Source of the DNA: Paraburkholderia caledonica NBRC 102488
GTDB taxonomy: Bacteria; Pseudomonadota; Gammaproteobacteria; Burkholderiales; Burkholderiaceae
NCBI RefSeq assembly: GCF_000685095.1
Contig: NZ_BAYE01000005.1
Coordinates: 416,874-480,873, forward strand
DNA length: 64,000 nt
Direction: 5' to 3'
In this document: positions 1 to 9,700 of the stretch, piece after piece
Position numbering within the stretch: position 1 is the first letter of the stretch
Layout: each line of letters starts with the position of its first letter
The notes under the pieces: model-generated
Told to the model about the DNA's origin: nothing
What the model saw: the letters and a program-made list of their open reading frames with translations, nothing else
Databases searched by the model: none
Position numbers and translations under genes: made by a program

Positions 1-620
1 ACCAGCGAGTGAACCTGCGGCAATATCTCGAACCCGCGATTGAAAATCAGCCGTGCACGCGGATACCGCGCCTTGATCGCGCGGACCACGGCAACGAGAC
101 CACGCTCCTGGCGCGCCCTCGCCGCGTCCGTTTTTGCGACGATCTGGTAAGAATCCAAAGTGTCGAGAAAAAAGCCGCGATAGCCTTTCTTCCATAGCGG
201 AGCGATCACATGCTCCACGTAGAACGCGGGCCAGTCCGCCACGTCCTGATCGATCACCTTCGCGCCCCACACCGTGTTGTCGCCCAGTTGCCAGGCCTTC
301 GGAATGGCAGCGTAATACGGACGCTGCGGCTCCACCTCTCCCACGCTCACATAAGCGAACCAAGCGGTGTCCGGATTCTTGTGCTTCAGTGGCTCGAAGC
401 CGCTGTCGGGTTCCACCACCGCGACGTCGAAGTTGCGCAACTGGCTAACCGGCGGCTGCGTGCCATAAAAGAGCGCAATCGAGGGCCCCGCTCCCGCGTC
501 GGCCCACGCGCGTTCGTGTGCGATCGAAGACAGCAGGCCCACCAGCACCAGACGCGCCGCGCATACTACGCGCCGATAAAACGAGCACATGTCGCGGCGC
601 TGACGTTTTCCGATACTCAT
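1..620 (-). CDS. Stand-alone PelA-type glycoside hydrolase (GH114/GH166-like), C-terminus outside window
   Basis: About 206 codons are visible and the frame is still open at the left edge, so the gene is partial. It starts at an ATG at 620, 14 bases after the pelG stop, and is the eighth gene of the pel operon. A hydrophobic N-terminus (about residues 18-33) suggests a signal peptide or anchor. The rest matches the endo-alpha-1,4-polygalactosaminidase fold found at the N-terminus of PelA: IALFYGTQPP (about 48-57), FAYVSVGEVEP (88-98), RGFFLDTLDSYQ (148-159) and LIFNRGFEILP (191-201). These carry the acidic residues expected of an active enzyme. The likely role is periplasmic cleavage of the GalNAc/GalN-rich Pel polymer. 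The same domain in the PelA of this operon is degenerate, so this protein may supply the missing activity. The family is clear; the role in Pel processing is inferred. Confidence 0.85.
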   Translation of the reverse strand, partial: MSIGKRQRRDMCSFYRRVVCAARLVLVGLLSSIAHERAWADAGAGPSIALFYGTQPPVSQLRNFDVAVVEPDSGFEPLKHKNPDTAWFAYVSVGEVEPQRPYYAAIPKAWQLGDNTVWGAKVIDQDVADWPAFYVEHVIAPLWKKGYRGFFLDTLDSYQIVAKTDAARARQERGLVAVVRAIKARYPRARLIFNRGFEILPQVHSL

Positions 621-634
621 CCGCGAATCCCCGC

Positions 635-2008
635 CTAGTTGCGCAACATGTAAGTCTCGTACTCGAGCGACGCGAATTTGCGGTCGAGCAGCGTCACGGC
701 AGCCATCACGACGAGCAGCAGAGCGAGCGCGAATCCATAGCCGTATAGATCCGGGCCGAGCCAGAGGGTGATGCCCGTGAACAGTGCGTTCAGCACGACG
801 AACGCGGCCGTGAGTTTGAGCACGGCACGGCGTGCGTCGAGATAAAAGAACACGTTGAGCAAGCCGAGCAGCAGTACTTGCAAACTGGCCGAGATCACAT
901 CCACGATGAGCAGCGGCAAATACAGAGTTGAAATTCCCAATGCTTCCAGCACGAGATGCCCGAAAGCGAGGATCAACAGCAGAACGACCGTCTGGACCTT
1001 CACGATCTCGTACAGCCCTGCCCGCACGCTGCCGACCATCATGTCGCGCATGTCGTTGATATGGCGCAGCGTCGCGCCGCTGCGCACTGCGTCGTAGAAG
1101 CGGTCGTAGTACTCGACGAAATCCGCTTCGATCCGCACGAGAAAGGTTGCCATGCCGGGCATCACGCACACGTATGCAATGAACACGGGAATATCGTAGA
1201 TCACCGACGCATGCAGCGGTCCGATCACGCGCGCGCCGGTGTCAGGCGCGTACCAGAACATGAATTTGTCGATCCACACGCCAAGGTTGAACAGCAGTCC
1301 GACGAGCGCAAGACTCGGATACGCGAAGCGTTTTTGCAGCACCTCGAACGAGATGAAGCGTTCGCTTCGGTAGTTGCGATAGATCAGCCCGGACAGTCCG
1401 GCGAGCAGCACGACATGACCCGCCACGAAGCCGCCGAGCAGCCCCGGCAGTCCATGACGGTTGAGCATCAACGCGAACGCAACGGTGCAGCCGTAGCCAA
1501 GCGCGAACACATAGAGAATTTGCCGATACTGCTTGACGCTCGACAGGAAAATCACCGCGATCCAGATATTGCTGACGACCACGAACCCCGCCACCATCAG
1601 CAGCCGGTAGATCAGCGGCTCGCCGCGAAAGCCGAATGCGACCGCGATCACGCCGAGCACGCCCGAGGCTGCCGTTGAAAGCAGCACGACGCCGTTGTAG
1701 TTCGACAGCACGAGGTCGTCGCGCTTTTCGAACAGACGGTCCGAAATAAAACGTGTAAACGACAGTTGCAGCGGCCCGGTCAGAATCAGGCTGCACGCGA
1801 CGAGGTAAGTGACCGACACCTGGAACTGCACGATCGCGTACTTCGGGATCACGAACGCGAGGCTCATCACACCAATAATCAGGATACCGAAGATCGACAG
1901 AATGAGCGGCCCCGAACTGATCAATCCCGCGTACGCATAGGCGCGCGCGACGCCGAAAAGCGTCTGGTGCTTGAGTATCTTGCGGAGCTCGAAACCGATG
2001 CCGGCCAT
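635..2008 (-). CDS. pelG: PelG, inner-membrane Pel polysaccharide transporter
   Basis: The product has 457 residues and is almost wholly hydrophobic, with about a dozen membrane segments, opening MAGIGFELRKILKHQTLFGV, which is typical of PelG. PelG is a Wzx/MATE-like inner-membrane protein that works with PelD, PelE and the glycosyltransferase PelF to make Pel and move it across the inner membrane. Its ATG overlaps the pelF stop as ATGA, so the two are translationally coupled. The length agrees with the Pseudomonas protein (about 456 residues). Expression should follow the pelA promoter about 11.6 kb upstream. No damage to the frame is seen. Confidence 0.93.
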   Translation of the reverse strand: MAGIGFELRKILKHQTLFGVARAYAYAGLISSGPLILSIFGILIIGVMSLAFVIPKYAIVQFQVSVTYLVACSLILTGPLQLSFTRFISDRLFEKRDDLVLSNYNGVVLLSTAASGVLGVIAVAFGFRGEPLIYRLLMVAGFVVVSNIWIAVIFLSSVKQYRQILYVFALGYGCTVAFALMLNRHGLPGLLGGFVAGHVVLLAGLSGLIYRNYRSERFISFEVLQKRFAYPSLALVGLLFNLGVWIDKFMFWYAPDTGARVIGPLHASVIYDIPVFIAYVCVMPGMATFLVRIEADFVEYYDRFYDAVRSGATLRHINDMRDMMVGSVRAGLYEIVKVQTVVLLLILAFGHLVLEALGISTLYLPLLIVDVISASLQVLLLGLLNVFFYLDARRAVLKLTAAFVVLNALFTGITLWLGPDLYGYGFALALLLVVMAAVTLLDRKFASLEYETYMLRN

Positions 2009-3645
2009 CAGCGCACCTCTTGCGGTTGGATTCGCGCGTCGCCGTGATGCATCGGGCAGCCGCCACGCGCAGCCGCCGCGTTGCCGCTCTCGCGACCGTC
2101 ACGTGTTGGCGCGGCCGTCAGGCATTCATACAGCACGCGGTATTGATCGATCATCTGCTTCTTCGTGTAGAAACGCCGCACCCGCGCAAGGCCCGCCTGC
2201 TGCGCCGCGAGCCAGCGCGGTTCGTCGCCGAGCAGATCGAGCACAGCCAGCGCGAACGCTGCCGGATTCGCGATAGGCACGACGCTGCCCGCCGGGCCCA
2301 GCGCGCGGTCTTCGTCACCGTAACCGTCGATCAGCTGACGGCACGAGCCAACGTCCGTCGTGATGGCAGGCACGCCAGCCGCGAAGCCTTCCAGCACGAC
2401 GAGCGGCAACGCCTCGCTGATCGACGTCAGCGCGATGACGTCCACTTGCGGCAGGATTTCGTCGATGCGCTGGAAGCCGAGGAATTTCACGTTCTTCGCG
2501 AGCCCGAGACTTTGCACCAGCGCGCGGCACTCGAGCGCGTAGGCCGCATCTTCTTCCTCCGGCCCGACGATCCAGCCTTCGATATCCGGCATGGTTCGCG
2601 ACGCGATAAAGAGCGCGCGAATGAAGGTCTTGATGTCCTTGATCGGCACCACGCGGCCAATCAGCGCGACTACGTTGCGCGGCCGTGCGACGCGTTGTTC
2701 GACGAGCGGCGCCAGTGCGTCGACGTCCACGCCGTTCGGAATGTTGCGCGTGCGCGAAGCGAGTGCGCCGTCTGCGATCTGCCGTTGTCGATTGGTCTCG
2801 TACAGCGCGACGATGTCGTCGGCGGCGTCGTAGGCGAGCTTGCCGAGCGCTTCGAAGAAACGCACCCACAGTTCGCGGAAGTAACTGATCTTCGAGATGT
2901 CGCGCTCGAATGCGCCGCGGTTGTCGCGTATCCACTGGCTTTGCAGCAGATCGATCTTGCGTTCCTTCGTATAGATGCCGTGTTCCGACACGAGCAGCGG
3001 CCGCCCACTCCGGTAATGCAGCAGCGCGCCGAGAAAACCCGCATAGCCCGTCGACACCGTGTGATACACCTTCGCCGGCGGCACTTGCTCCGCGACGCGC
3101 GCAAGCTGCCACAACGGTTTGTGCATGATGCGCACGGTCCAGAAGTAGTCGGTAAACGACGGGTCCGTGCAATATCGATCGTACTGGTCGACGATAAAGT
3201 CCCACGCGGCGCGGCTCGACAGGAACTGCTCCTCGTTCAGCGGCCCCTCGTCGCCGATCATTTGCACCATGTCGGCCATCAGCGCGCCGGGGTCCGACGC
3301 TGCGTCGGAACTGCCGCGGTTGCGCCATGCGTCGTGCAACGCGGCCGAGCGCGCGAATGCCTGCGCGTCGCCGGGAATTTCACGCGACGCGTCTTTATCG
3401 GCATGGGCCGCTTCGTACAGATAGTGGACTTCGAAATGGACGACGTTATCCGGCAGCGCATACGCCGCGCCTTCGTAGTCTTCTTCGCGGCTGCCGACGA
3501 ACACGATCGAAAAGCGCAACTCCGGATACGAGCGGATCATGCCGTTGACCCAGCTCGATACGCCGCCGCGCACATAGGGGAACGTGCCTTCGAGTAGCAG
3601 GCAGACATCGGCGTCCGCAGCGCGGCGCAGCAGTGAGGGTTTCAT
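2008..3645 (-). CDS. pelF: PelF, cytosolic GT4 glycosyltransferase for Pel synthesis
   Basis: The product has 545 residues if started at the ATG at 3645, which forms an ATGA overlap with the pelE stop; the longer upstream frame lies inside pelE and is unlikely. The N-terminus has the PelF signature LLLEGTFPYVRGGVSSW. The C-terminal GT-B half shows ALIGRVVPIKDIKTFIRA and VVLEGFAAGVPAITTDVGSC, the nucleotide-sugar binding region of family 4 glycosyltransferases. PelF is known to use UDP-sugar and is the polymerising enzyme of the Pel system. It is about 40 residues longer than the 507-residue Pseudomonas protein, with the extra length mostly in the insert around residues 80-130. Confidence 0.93.
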   Translation of the reverse strand: MKPSLLRRAADADVCLLLEGTFPYVRGGVSSWVNGMIRSYPELRFSIVFVGSREEDYEGAAYALPDNVVHFEVHYLYEAAHADKDASREIPGDAQAFARSAALHDAWRNRGSSDAASDPGALMADMVQMIGDEGPLNEEQFLSSRAAWDFIVDQYDRYCTDPSFTDYFWTVRIMHKPLWQLARVAEQVPPAKVYHTVSTGYAGFLGALLHYRSGRPLLVSEHGIYTKERKIDLLQSQWIRDNRGAFERDISKISYFRELWVRFFEALGKLAYDAADDIVALYETNRQRQIADGALASRTRNIPNGVDVDALAPLVEQRVARPRNVVALIGRVVPIKDIKTFIRALFIASRTMPDIEGWIVGPEEEDAAYALECRALVQSLGLAKNVKFLGFQRIDEILPQVDVIALTSISEALPLVVLEGFAAGVPAITTDVGSCRQLIDGYGDEDRALGPAGSVVPIANPAAFALAVLDLLGDEPRWLAAQQAGLARVRRFYTKKQMIDQYRVLYECLTAAPTRDGRESGNAAAARGGCPMHHGDARIQPQEVR

Positions 3646-4691
3646 GTTGACCAGTAACGCGCGACAGGTTTGAGCATCGGCAGCGTCGCGGCATTGCCGA
3701 GCGACGCCAACAGTTCGGATACGCGCGCAAAATCCCCGCGCAGGAATTCGACTTCGGCAAGCCACGGCACCAGACGCTCCCGTGGGAAGCCCAGCGCCTG
3801 GGCACGCGCCATGTAGTCGGCCGCTTCGTCCGCGGCGCCGTTCGCGAGAGCGAGGCGGCCGCGAATCATCCATAGCGCGGCGTCGCCGTCGTCGATCTCG
3901 AGCGCCGCGCGTGCGTGACGATCGGCCTGTTCGAGCGTGTGCCGGTAGACCGCGCCTTGCACCAGGTTCTGATAGATCAGTTCGAAGTACAACTCCGCAA
4001 GCTGACGATTGATCGCGTGGCGCTGATCGTCGGTGCTTGCCGTCTCGAGACTTTGCCCGGTCTGGAAAATGCGCTGCGTCACTTCGTTTTCCGCCTGATC
4101 CAGCGTGCCATAAGCGATGAGGCGCACGTCTTCAACCGGGTCCGCAAGCAGTTCGCGCAGCAGCGTGCCCGTGGTGCGCGTCGGCATGCTCTGGATCGCG
4201 ACGAGCGCCGACAGACGATCCGACGCATTCACCTGCGTATTGACGATGCGCGCCTGCAAGCGCGCGCCGCCGCCATGCGATACGCGCGACATCAGGTGCG
4301 TGACGAATTCGGGCGGCGGCACGTCGTCCAGCTCCTCGCCGCTGTGTGAACGCGGATAGCAGGCGGCCCACGCGCAGCTCACGAGTACGACGAGGCCGCC
4401 GAACAGCGGCACGAATGCGCATCCGAGCCACAGCAGCAGCAAGCTCCAGCCGCGCGGCTCGCGATAGTGCTGCGGTAACAGCGCGCGAAACAGGAGCGCC
4501 TGCAATGCACCGCCGATCAGATTGATCGCGACGACGGGCAACAGCGGATCGAACGCCACCTGCCCGTTCGCGACGCGCCAGACCAAAGCACATTGCACCA
4601 GCACGACGAGCACGATGCCAGCGAAAGCGACGAAAGCGCGAAGTACGCGCGACGCGCGGCCTGTGGAGTGAGGGCGAACGGTTTCAGACAT
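3642..4691 (-). CDS. pelE: PelE, inner-membrane TPR scaffold protein of the Pel machine
   Basis: The product has 349 residues from the ATG at 4691 (a GTG at 4700 would add three). Two or three N-terminal membrane helices (about residues 15-100) are followed by a soluble helical region. The later part (about 200-345) reads as TPR-like helices, for example HARAALEIDDGDAALWMIRG. This matches PelE, an inner-membrane protein with a cytosolic TPR domain that joins PelD, PelF and PelG into the synthase complex. It overlaps pelD at one end and pelF at the other, so all are tightly coupled. Identification rests on position and architecture more than on sequence motifs. Confidence 0.88.
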   Translation of the reverse strand: MSETVRPHSTGRASRVLRAFVAFAGIVLVVLVQCALVWRVANGQVAFDPLLPVVAINLIGGALQALLFRALLPQHYREPRGWSLLLLWLGCAFVPLFGGLVVLVSCAWAACYPRSHSGEELDDVPPPEFVTHLMSRVSHGGGARLQARIVNTQVNASDRLSALVAIQSMPTRTTGTLLRELLADPVEDVRLIAYGTLDQAENEVTQRIFQTGQSLETASTDDQRHAINRQLAELYFELIYQNLVQGAVYRHTLEQADRHARAALEIDDGDAALWMIRGRLALANGAADEAADYMARAQALGFPRERLVPWLAEVEFLRGDFARVSELLASLGNAATLPMLKPVARYWST

Positions 4692-6087
4692 CGACGCCAC
4701 TGCGCACGAGAAGACGCTTCAACGCCGGACCCGGCTCGCCGCCGAGATGCAGCGTATGCACGCCGATGCGCGCGCCTTCGAGATCGAGATTGAACTGCGC
4801 GCGCAGGCTTGCTTCGATCCGCGCGAGATAACCGTCCACGCCGGTCGCATCGGTCGCCGGCATCAGATTGATCAGCACCGACTGCCCCGCGGCCTTGACC
4901 GGCCACATCAGATCGAGAGCACGGCGGCGACGCATCACATGCTCGAAGAACGAGTCGCCTTCGTCGTCGTGCGGGAACACCAGCGCGACGAGCGACGACG
5001 TAATGCCCGCCGCGTGTTCGAGGCGCGTGAGGCGGCTCACGTCGAGCGCGAATTCGTATGGGCAGTCGGGCAATGCATCGAGGATCGTGCGTACCTGCTG
5101 CGAGTGTTCGACGCCGTCGGCGTAATAGCCGAGCAGCACCAGCAACAGCTGCAGGTTGTCGAAGTTCAGCGACAGGAACGGCATGCGCTTGATCGCCAGC
5201 ACGGCGATGAGCCGCCCGTCCGCCGAGATCATCGGCGCGCACACGAGCAGGCCCGTGTTCGTGAACGGATGCTCGCCGCTCTTCAGATGCGCGACGGCTT
5301 GGGTTTCGAGCGCCCGTGCGACGAGTTCGTCCCGCGGGTCGAGCTCGAACGCATCGCCGATCCGGGCGAGCGGTTCACGCCCGAGCTTGCCGACGTGCAC
5401 GGGGTACAGCGCGGCCACTTCGATCTGACACGCCTGCGCGACGAATTCGAGCAGCGCGTGCGCGCCCGGCAGATCGTGCGACGGCACGTCCTTCGCACTA
5501 TCGAGCCCATGCGCGACCGACAGGCGGCGCAGTTCGGTAATCGAATCGCGCAGCGTGGTCGGCTTCGACAAAAGATCTTTTTCGAGCCGCTCGTGCGACA
5601 GGCGCATCAGGTAATGGCTGTTCGTAATTGCGACGAGCCGGTCGTTCAGGTAGTCGTTCAACGCGTTCGCGCGCTGCGCCCGGTTGCCCCACGTATCGCC
5701 GAAGTGACCGGCAACGATGGTCTGCAACAGGCCGCCGGTGAAGAACAGCGTCGGCCATGCGTCGGGGCTGCCGCGCATCAGCACCTGCCACGCGCCGATC
5801 AGCATCGCGCAGGCGAGCAAGCCGAGCAGCGTGCCGTAGCGCAGCGCCACAATCAGCGGCGCGAACCACAGCCACGGAAAACCCGCATGCAGCAGGAAGG
5901 GGTCGTTGCGGTCGAGCGCCCAGCTCAACGCGCCGGCCGCCGCAACGAACGCGATCGTCTCGACAATTGAAAACGGCCGAGCCACCGCGGGCGCAACGAT
6001 GCGCCGCAACGCGCTCAGGTTGCCGAGCGGATTCGAATGGCGCGGCTTCGCCGCACTGGCGGCGGATTGCGCGGTGACGGTATTCAC
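4684..6087 (-). CDS. pelD: PelD, membrane c-di-GMP receptor of the Pel synthase
   Basis: A GTG start at 6087 is chosen because GAGGAG sits six bases upstream and because a longer frame would overlap pelC. This gives 467 residues, against 455 for the Pseudomonas protein. Four membrane segments lie within about residues 30-130, followed by a GAF-like region and a degenerate GGDEF domain at the C-terminus. The active-site GGDEF is absent, as in known PelD, but an inhibitory-site-type RxxD is present as RALD within HVMRRRRALDLMWP. In P. aeruginosa this R-x-x-D plus a downstream Arg binds cyclic-di-GMP and switches on Pel synthesis. The protein should therefore make Pel output depend on c-di-GMP after translation. 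Confidence 0.92.
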   Translation of the reverse strand: MNTVTAQSAASAAKPRHSNPLGNLSALRRIVAPAVARPFSIVETIAFVAAAGALSWALDRNDPFLLHAGFPWLWFAPLIVALRYGTLLGLLACAMLIGAWQVLMRGSPDAWPTLFFTGGLLQTIVAGHFGDTWGNRAQRANALNDYLNDRLVAITNSHYLMRLSHERLEKDLLSKPTTLRDSITELRRLSVAHGLDSAKDVPSHDLPGAHALLEFVAQACQIEVAALYPVHVGKLGREPLARIGDAFELDPRDELVARALETQAVAHLKSGEHPFTNTGLLVCAPMISADGRLIAVLAIKRMPFLSLNFDNLQLLLVLLGYYADGVEHSQQVRTILDALPDCPYEFALDVSRLTRLEHAAGITSSLVALVFPHDDEGDSFFEHVMRRRRALDLMWPVKAAGQSVLINLMPATDATGVDGYLARIEASLRAQFNLDLEGARIGVHTLHLGGEPGPALKRLLVRSGVDV

Positions 6088-6146
6088 AGCCGACTCCTCA
6101 TGACATCTCGAGATACGAATGACAGCGTGCCTGCGCAGCGCGTGGA

Positions 6147-6698
6147 TCAACCGCGCGAGCGCAGCGGCGACAACAGACTGCCGATCAGCGACGAAGCAAC
6201 GCTTGCAAGGCTCGAGCGCGTCCAGCCGCTCTTCGAACCCGTGGCGCTCCAGACGACCTGACCCGATGCGACGTCGATCAGTTCGAAGGTGACGCCCGCT
6301 ACCGGCTCGCCGTCCACGCCCACCTTGTAGCGCCACTCTTCCACTGCGCCGGTCAGCACGTATTTCACATGCTGCTCACGCGCCCATGCGAGTTTTTTCT
6401 CGCCGAGATCGCGCTGCGCGGTATCGAACATCGCGTTCGCCGATGCATCGACGGGAGCGATCCGCACATCCGTCAGGCCGTTCGCGCGCAGCGTGTTGGC
6501 CGCGATTGCGGCAGCGCTGCTGCCCGCCGCCGGCGTTTCGGTGAAGTTCGCCATCGACACGACCGCAACCGAGTCCCTGGCGCCCAGCGCCGGCGAGCCC
6601 GTTTGGCGGATAGAACCGCACGCGCCGAGCACGAGTGCCGTCGCCGTCACCGCCGCGGACCATTTGATGAGGCCGGACCATCTTTTCATGTTGTTCAT
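6147..6698 (-). CDS. pelC: PelC, outer-membrane lipoprotein of Pel export
   Basis: The product has 183 residues with a lipoprotein signal ending in the lipobox LVLGAC (Cys about residue 27). GAGGAG lies seven bases before the ATG at 6698. The mature part has the fold region VAVVSMANFTET and the later VKYVLTGAVEEWRYKVG and GQVVWSATGSKSGW, resembling PelC. PelC forms a dodecameric ring at the periplasmic face of the outer membrane, under the PelB barrel, and guides the positively charged polymer. Length agrees with the Pseudomonas lipoprotein (172 residues). A 76-base gap separates it from pelB, and about 60 bases from pelD. Confidence 0.92.
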   Translation of the reverse strand: MNNMKRWSGLIKWSAAVTATALVLGACGSIRQTGSPALGARDSVAVVSMANFTETPAAGSSAAAIAANTLRANGLTDVRIAPVDASANAMFDTAQRDLGEKKLAWAREQHVKYVLTGAVEEWRYKVGVDGEPVAGVTFELIDVASGQVVWSATGSKSGWTRSSLASVASSLIGSLLSPLRSRG

Positions 6699-6774
6699 CG
6701 AACCACTCCTCAGTAACGTCGTTATTCGTTGCAGGCGCGATACGCCTGCAGTGTCAATCGAACAGAATCGGTAA

Positions 6775-9700
6775 TCAGTAGTACCAGCTGTAGCGCGCGC
6801 CCAGCACCGTGACAGGCGTGCCGATCTTCGACACGCGCTGGTGTTGCAGGAACACCGCGACGTGATCGCCGCCGAACACGGTGCCCGCGATACCCACGCT
6901 CATTTGCGGCCCCCAGCCCTGTATCGAATCGTGCAGCAGGCCGACGTCGAAGAAAGGCCGCCAGCGGTGCGTGTACTGTTCGAGAAGATCGTTGCCCGCG
7001 CCGAAGAAAAAGCCGTATTGCGTATAGGTGTCGGGCATGAAGTCGCGCGGCGTGGCCGGTTGCAGCGCGACCGGCAACAGACGCGAGATCAGGCCATCGG
7101 CCTGGCCGCTTGCGCCATAGCCGCCGTGCGTGATGAGCGCACGCAGCGTGTAATCGGGGTACTGCGTGCGAATCCGGTAACTCACCTCGCCCGTCGACAG
7201 CACGCCGCTGCCCATATAGGTGCGCGCCTGGCTGTAGAAACGGTCCGCCTCCACGCTGCCCGTGAGCGTGATGTGCTGCGTGATGCGATACGTGAAATCG
7301 CCGATCACGTTGTCTTTCATGCCGCCGACCAGCAGCGTCTGGGTTTCGTCCGCGACCTGATTGCGGCCCGCGCGGAGCCCGAGTGTCAGGGCCGAGTTGC
7401 GGCCCACCTCTCCCGCCAGATCGAGCGTGTAGAACGAGGCGGCCGCAACGCGCCTGCCGCCGGTGATCGTGAAGGACGTGTCGCGCGTGCGCCGCTCGCC
7501 ATAGATGTTGAGCCATCGGTCCACCGAAGGCACGTTGACGAGCTGGGTGATGTCGGTGGAATGCTGAAAATGCTGGACGGCAGTCACGCCAACGAGATAA
7601 CGCTCGGCGATCTTGCGACTGCCGGCAAGCGTTGCCTCGACATAATCGAGCGGATGCTCGACGTAGTTGGTGACATTCGCGTCGATCGATTGCGGCCAGT
7701 CGAGCGTCGTCTCCGTGACCCGCGTGTGCAGTTCGGTGTCTTCCGGCGCGCCGCCAAGGGCGTCGAATGCGAGCTGCTGCGCGCGATCAGGATGATCGAC
7801 GGCAATGGTCGCGTCGATGCGGTCGTAGACCGGCAAGCGCGAGCGTTCCAGGTCGAGCAGGCGCTCCATCTCGCCCACGTTGTTCTCGGCAAGCGCGATC
7901 GTGAGCCGCGCGTCGGCGGGACGCGACAGGCGTTCGGCATACTGCTGCGCGAGCCAGCGCTTTGCAAGCGGATTGCTTTCGTGCGACAGCGCCCATGCAA
8001 CCGCGACGTCCTTCGCGACCGCGCCGCGCACTTGCGCATTTTGCGGCAGATCGGCGCCTTGCATCGGCGCACCGCCGGGCAAACCCTTCGCGTTGCCGAT
8101 CAGGGTGCGGCGCAGTTGCGCGATGTCGGCCGGCGTCGCGTGCGTGGACATGAGGTCGTCGAGCAATGCGGCGGAGACGTCACCCGTTGCAAACTCCGTC
8201 GATAACGTCACACGGCGGCCGCGCAGATCGGCGGCCGTTTCGGCGTCCTGCGCGGCGCGGCCACGCATCGACGCGCGTTGAGCGCCGTGGAGTTTCGCGA
8301 GCTTCGCCTGTTCGTCCCGCAGTTGCAGCCACACCTTCTTGCGGATGGTCCAGGCCAGCCCCGCGTGCCCCGACTGTTCCTGTGCGTCGGCATAGGTGAG
8401 GAGCCAAAGCGGATCGCGCGACATCATGCCCGCCTGCCGGCGCAGATAGTCGAGCGCGGCGACGGGCCGGTTCAGGCGCATTTCAGCGGCGGCGAACGGA
8501 CCCCACAACGCCGAGCTTTGAGCGGCGCTGCCGCGCCAGCGCTTGAGCACGGCGCGCAGGTCCGCGTCGCTGCCGTAGTCGACGAGGGTCCACAGATACG
8601 CGGCGCTCACGTCGGAGCCCGCGCCAGGCAGGTCCACCGCGCGCTTCAGATCGGCAAGCGCGTTCTGCGGCTCACCCATCAGGCGATAGTATTCGGCGCG
8701 AACGCCGAGCAATGCGGGCGACGCATCGGCGGTCTTGCGCTCGTCCGGCGTCAGATTCGCGAGGAGCGTCGCGATCCGGTCCAACGCCTGCGCGTCGAGG
8801 TAGTAGTAGATCGCATCGCGCAACGCACGCGCCGTGTGTTCGCGATGAAAGCGCAACTCGGCAATGCGGCCTGCGTCGATCGGATACGGATCATAGAAAT
8901 CCGTCATTTCGCCGAGGTCTTCCCGCGTCGCCATGCCGTTCGCGAGCAGGTGGCGATACGCCTCGTTGGCGTCGTCGTCGCGCTGCTGCAGTCGCGCCAG
9001 TTCGGCGTAGTTGCGCCAGAAAACTTCGTCACCGTCTTTTGCGCCTGCTCGCGCGGCGGACAACGCGGCGAGCGAGGCGCGATAGTCGCCCTTGCGGTAC
9101 AGCACACTCGCCGTGCGCAGCGCGGCCGTTGCGTCGTTCGGATGACGGGCCTGCACCGCGCGATAGGTAGCGAGCGCTTCTTCGTCGTGCCCTGCCCGCT
9201 CGGCAAGCGCGCCTATGCGTTGATCGATCGCATCGGCATTCGCGCCGCGCGGCAGCGAACGCAGGAACGCCAGACCGTCGTCGGGCCGGCCAAGACGTTC
9301 ATAGGTGGCGGTGACGCTGTCGACGAGTTTCATGTCGCCGGGCTTCGCGCGCGCCTGGTGGACCAGCGCGACGAGATACGCTTCGTCGTCGTTGAGCATT
9401 GGTGCGATACGCAGCACGTTTTGCCAGCCAACGGGATCGTTCGACACCTGCGCATATTCGAGCCACGACTTCAGCGCAAGTGAGGGGTCGCGATTCCATT
9501 CCGCCACTTCAGCGAGTCGCTTGACCCACACGGCGGAGCGCGGATCGCGCTGCACCTGTTGCGCGGCGATTTTCTGCGCGTTGGGCAGGTCGCCGGATTC
9601 GACGAACGCCTGGAATACCGTGTTCGCGATGCCGGGGTCCGGGTTAGTCTGGGTTGCCGGGGTTGCTCGGCTTGCCGGGCTTGCTGCAGTCGCAATGCGA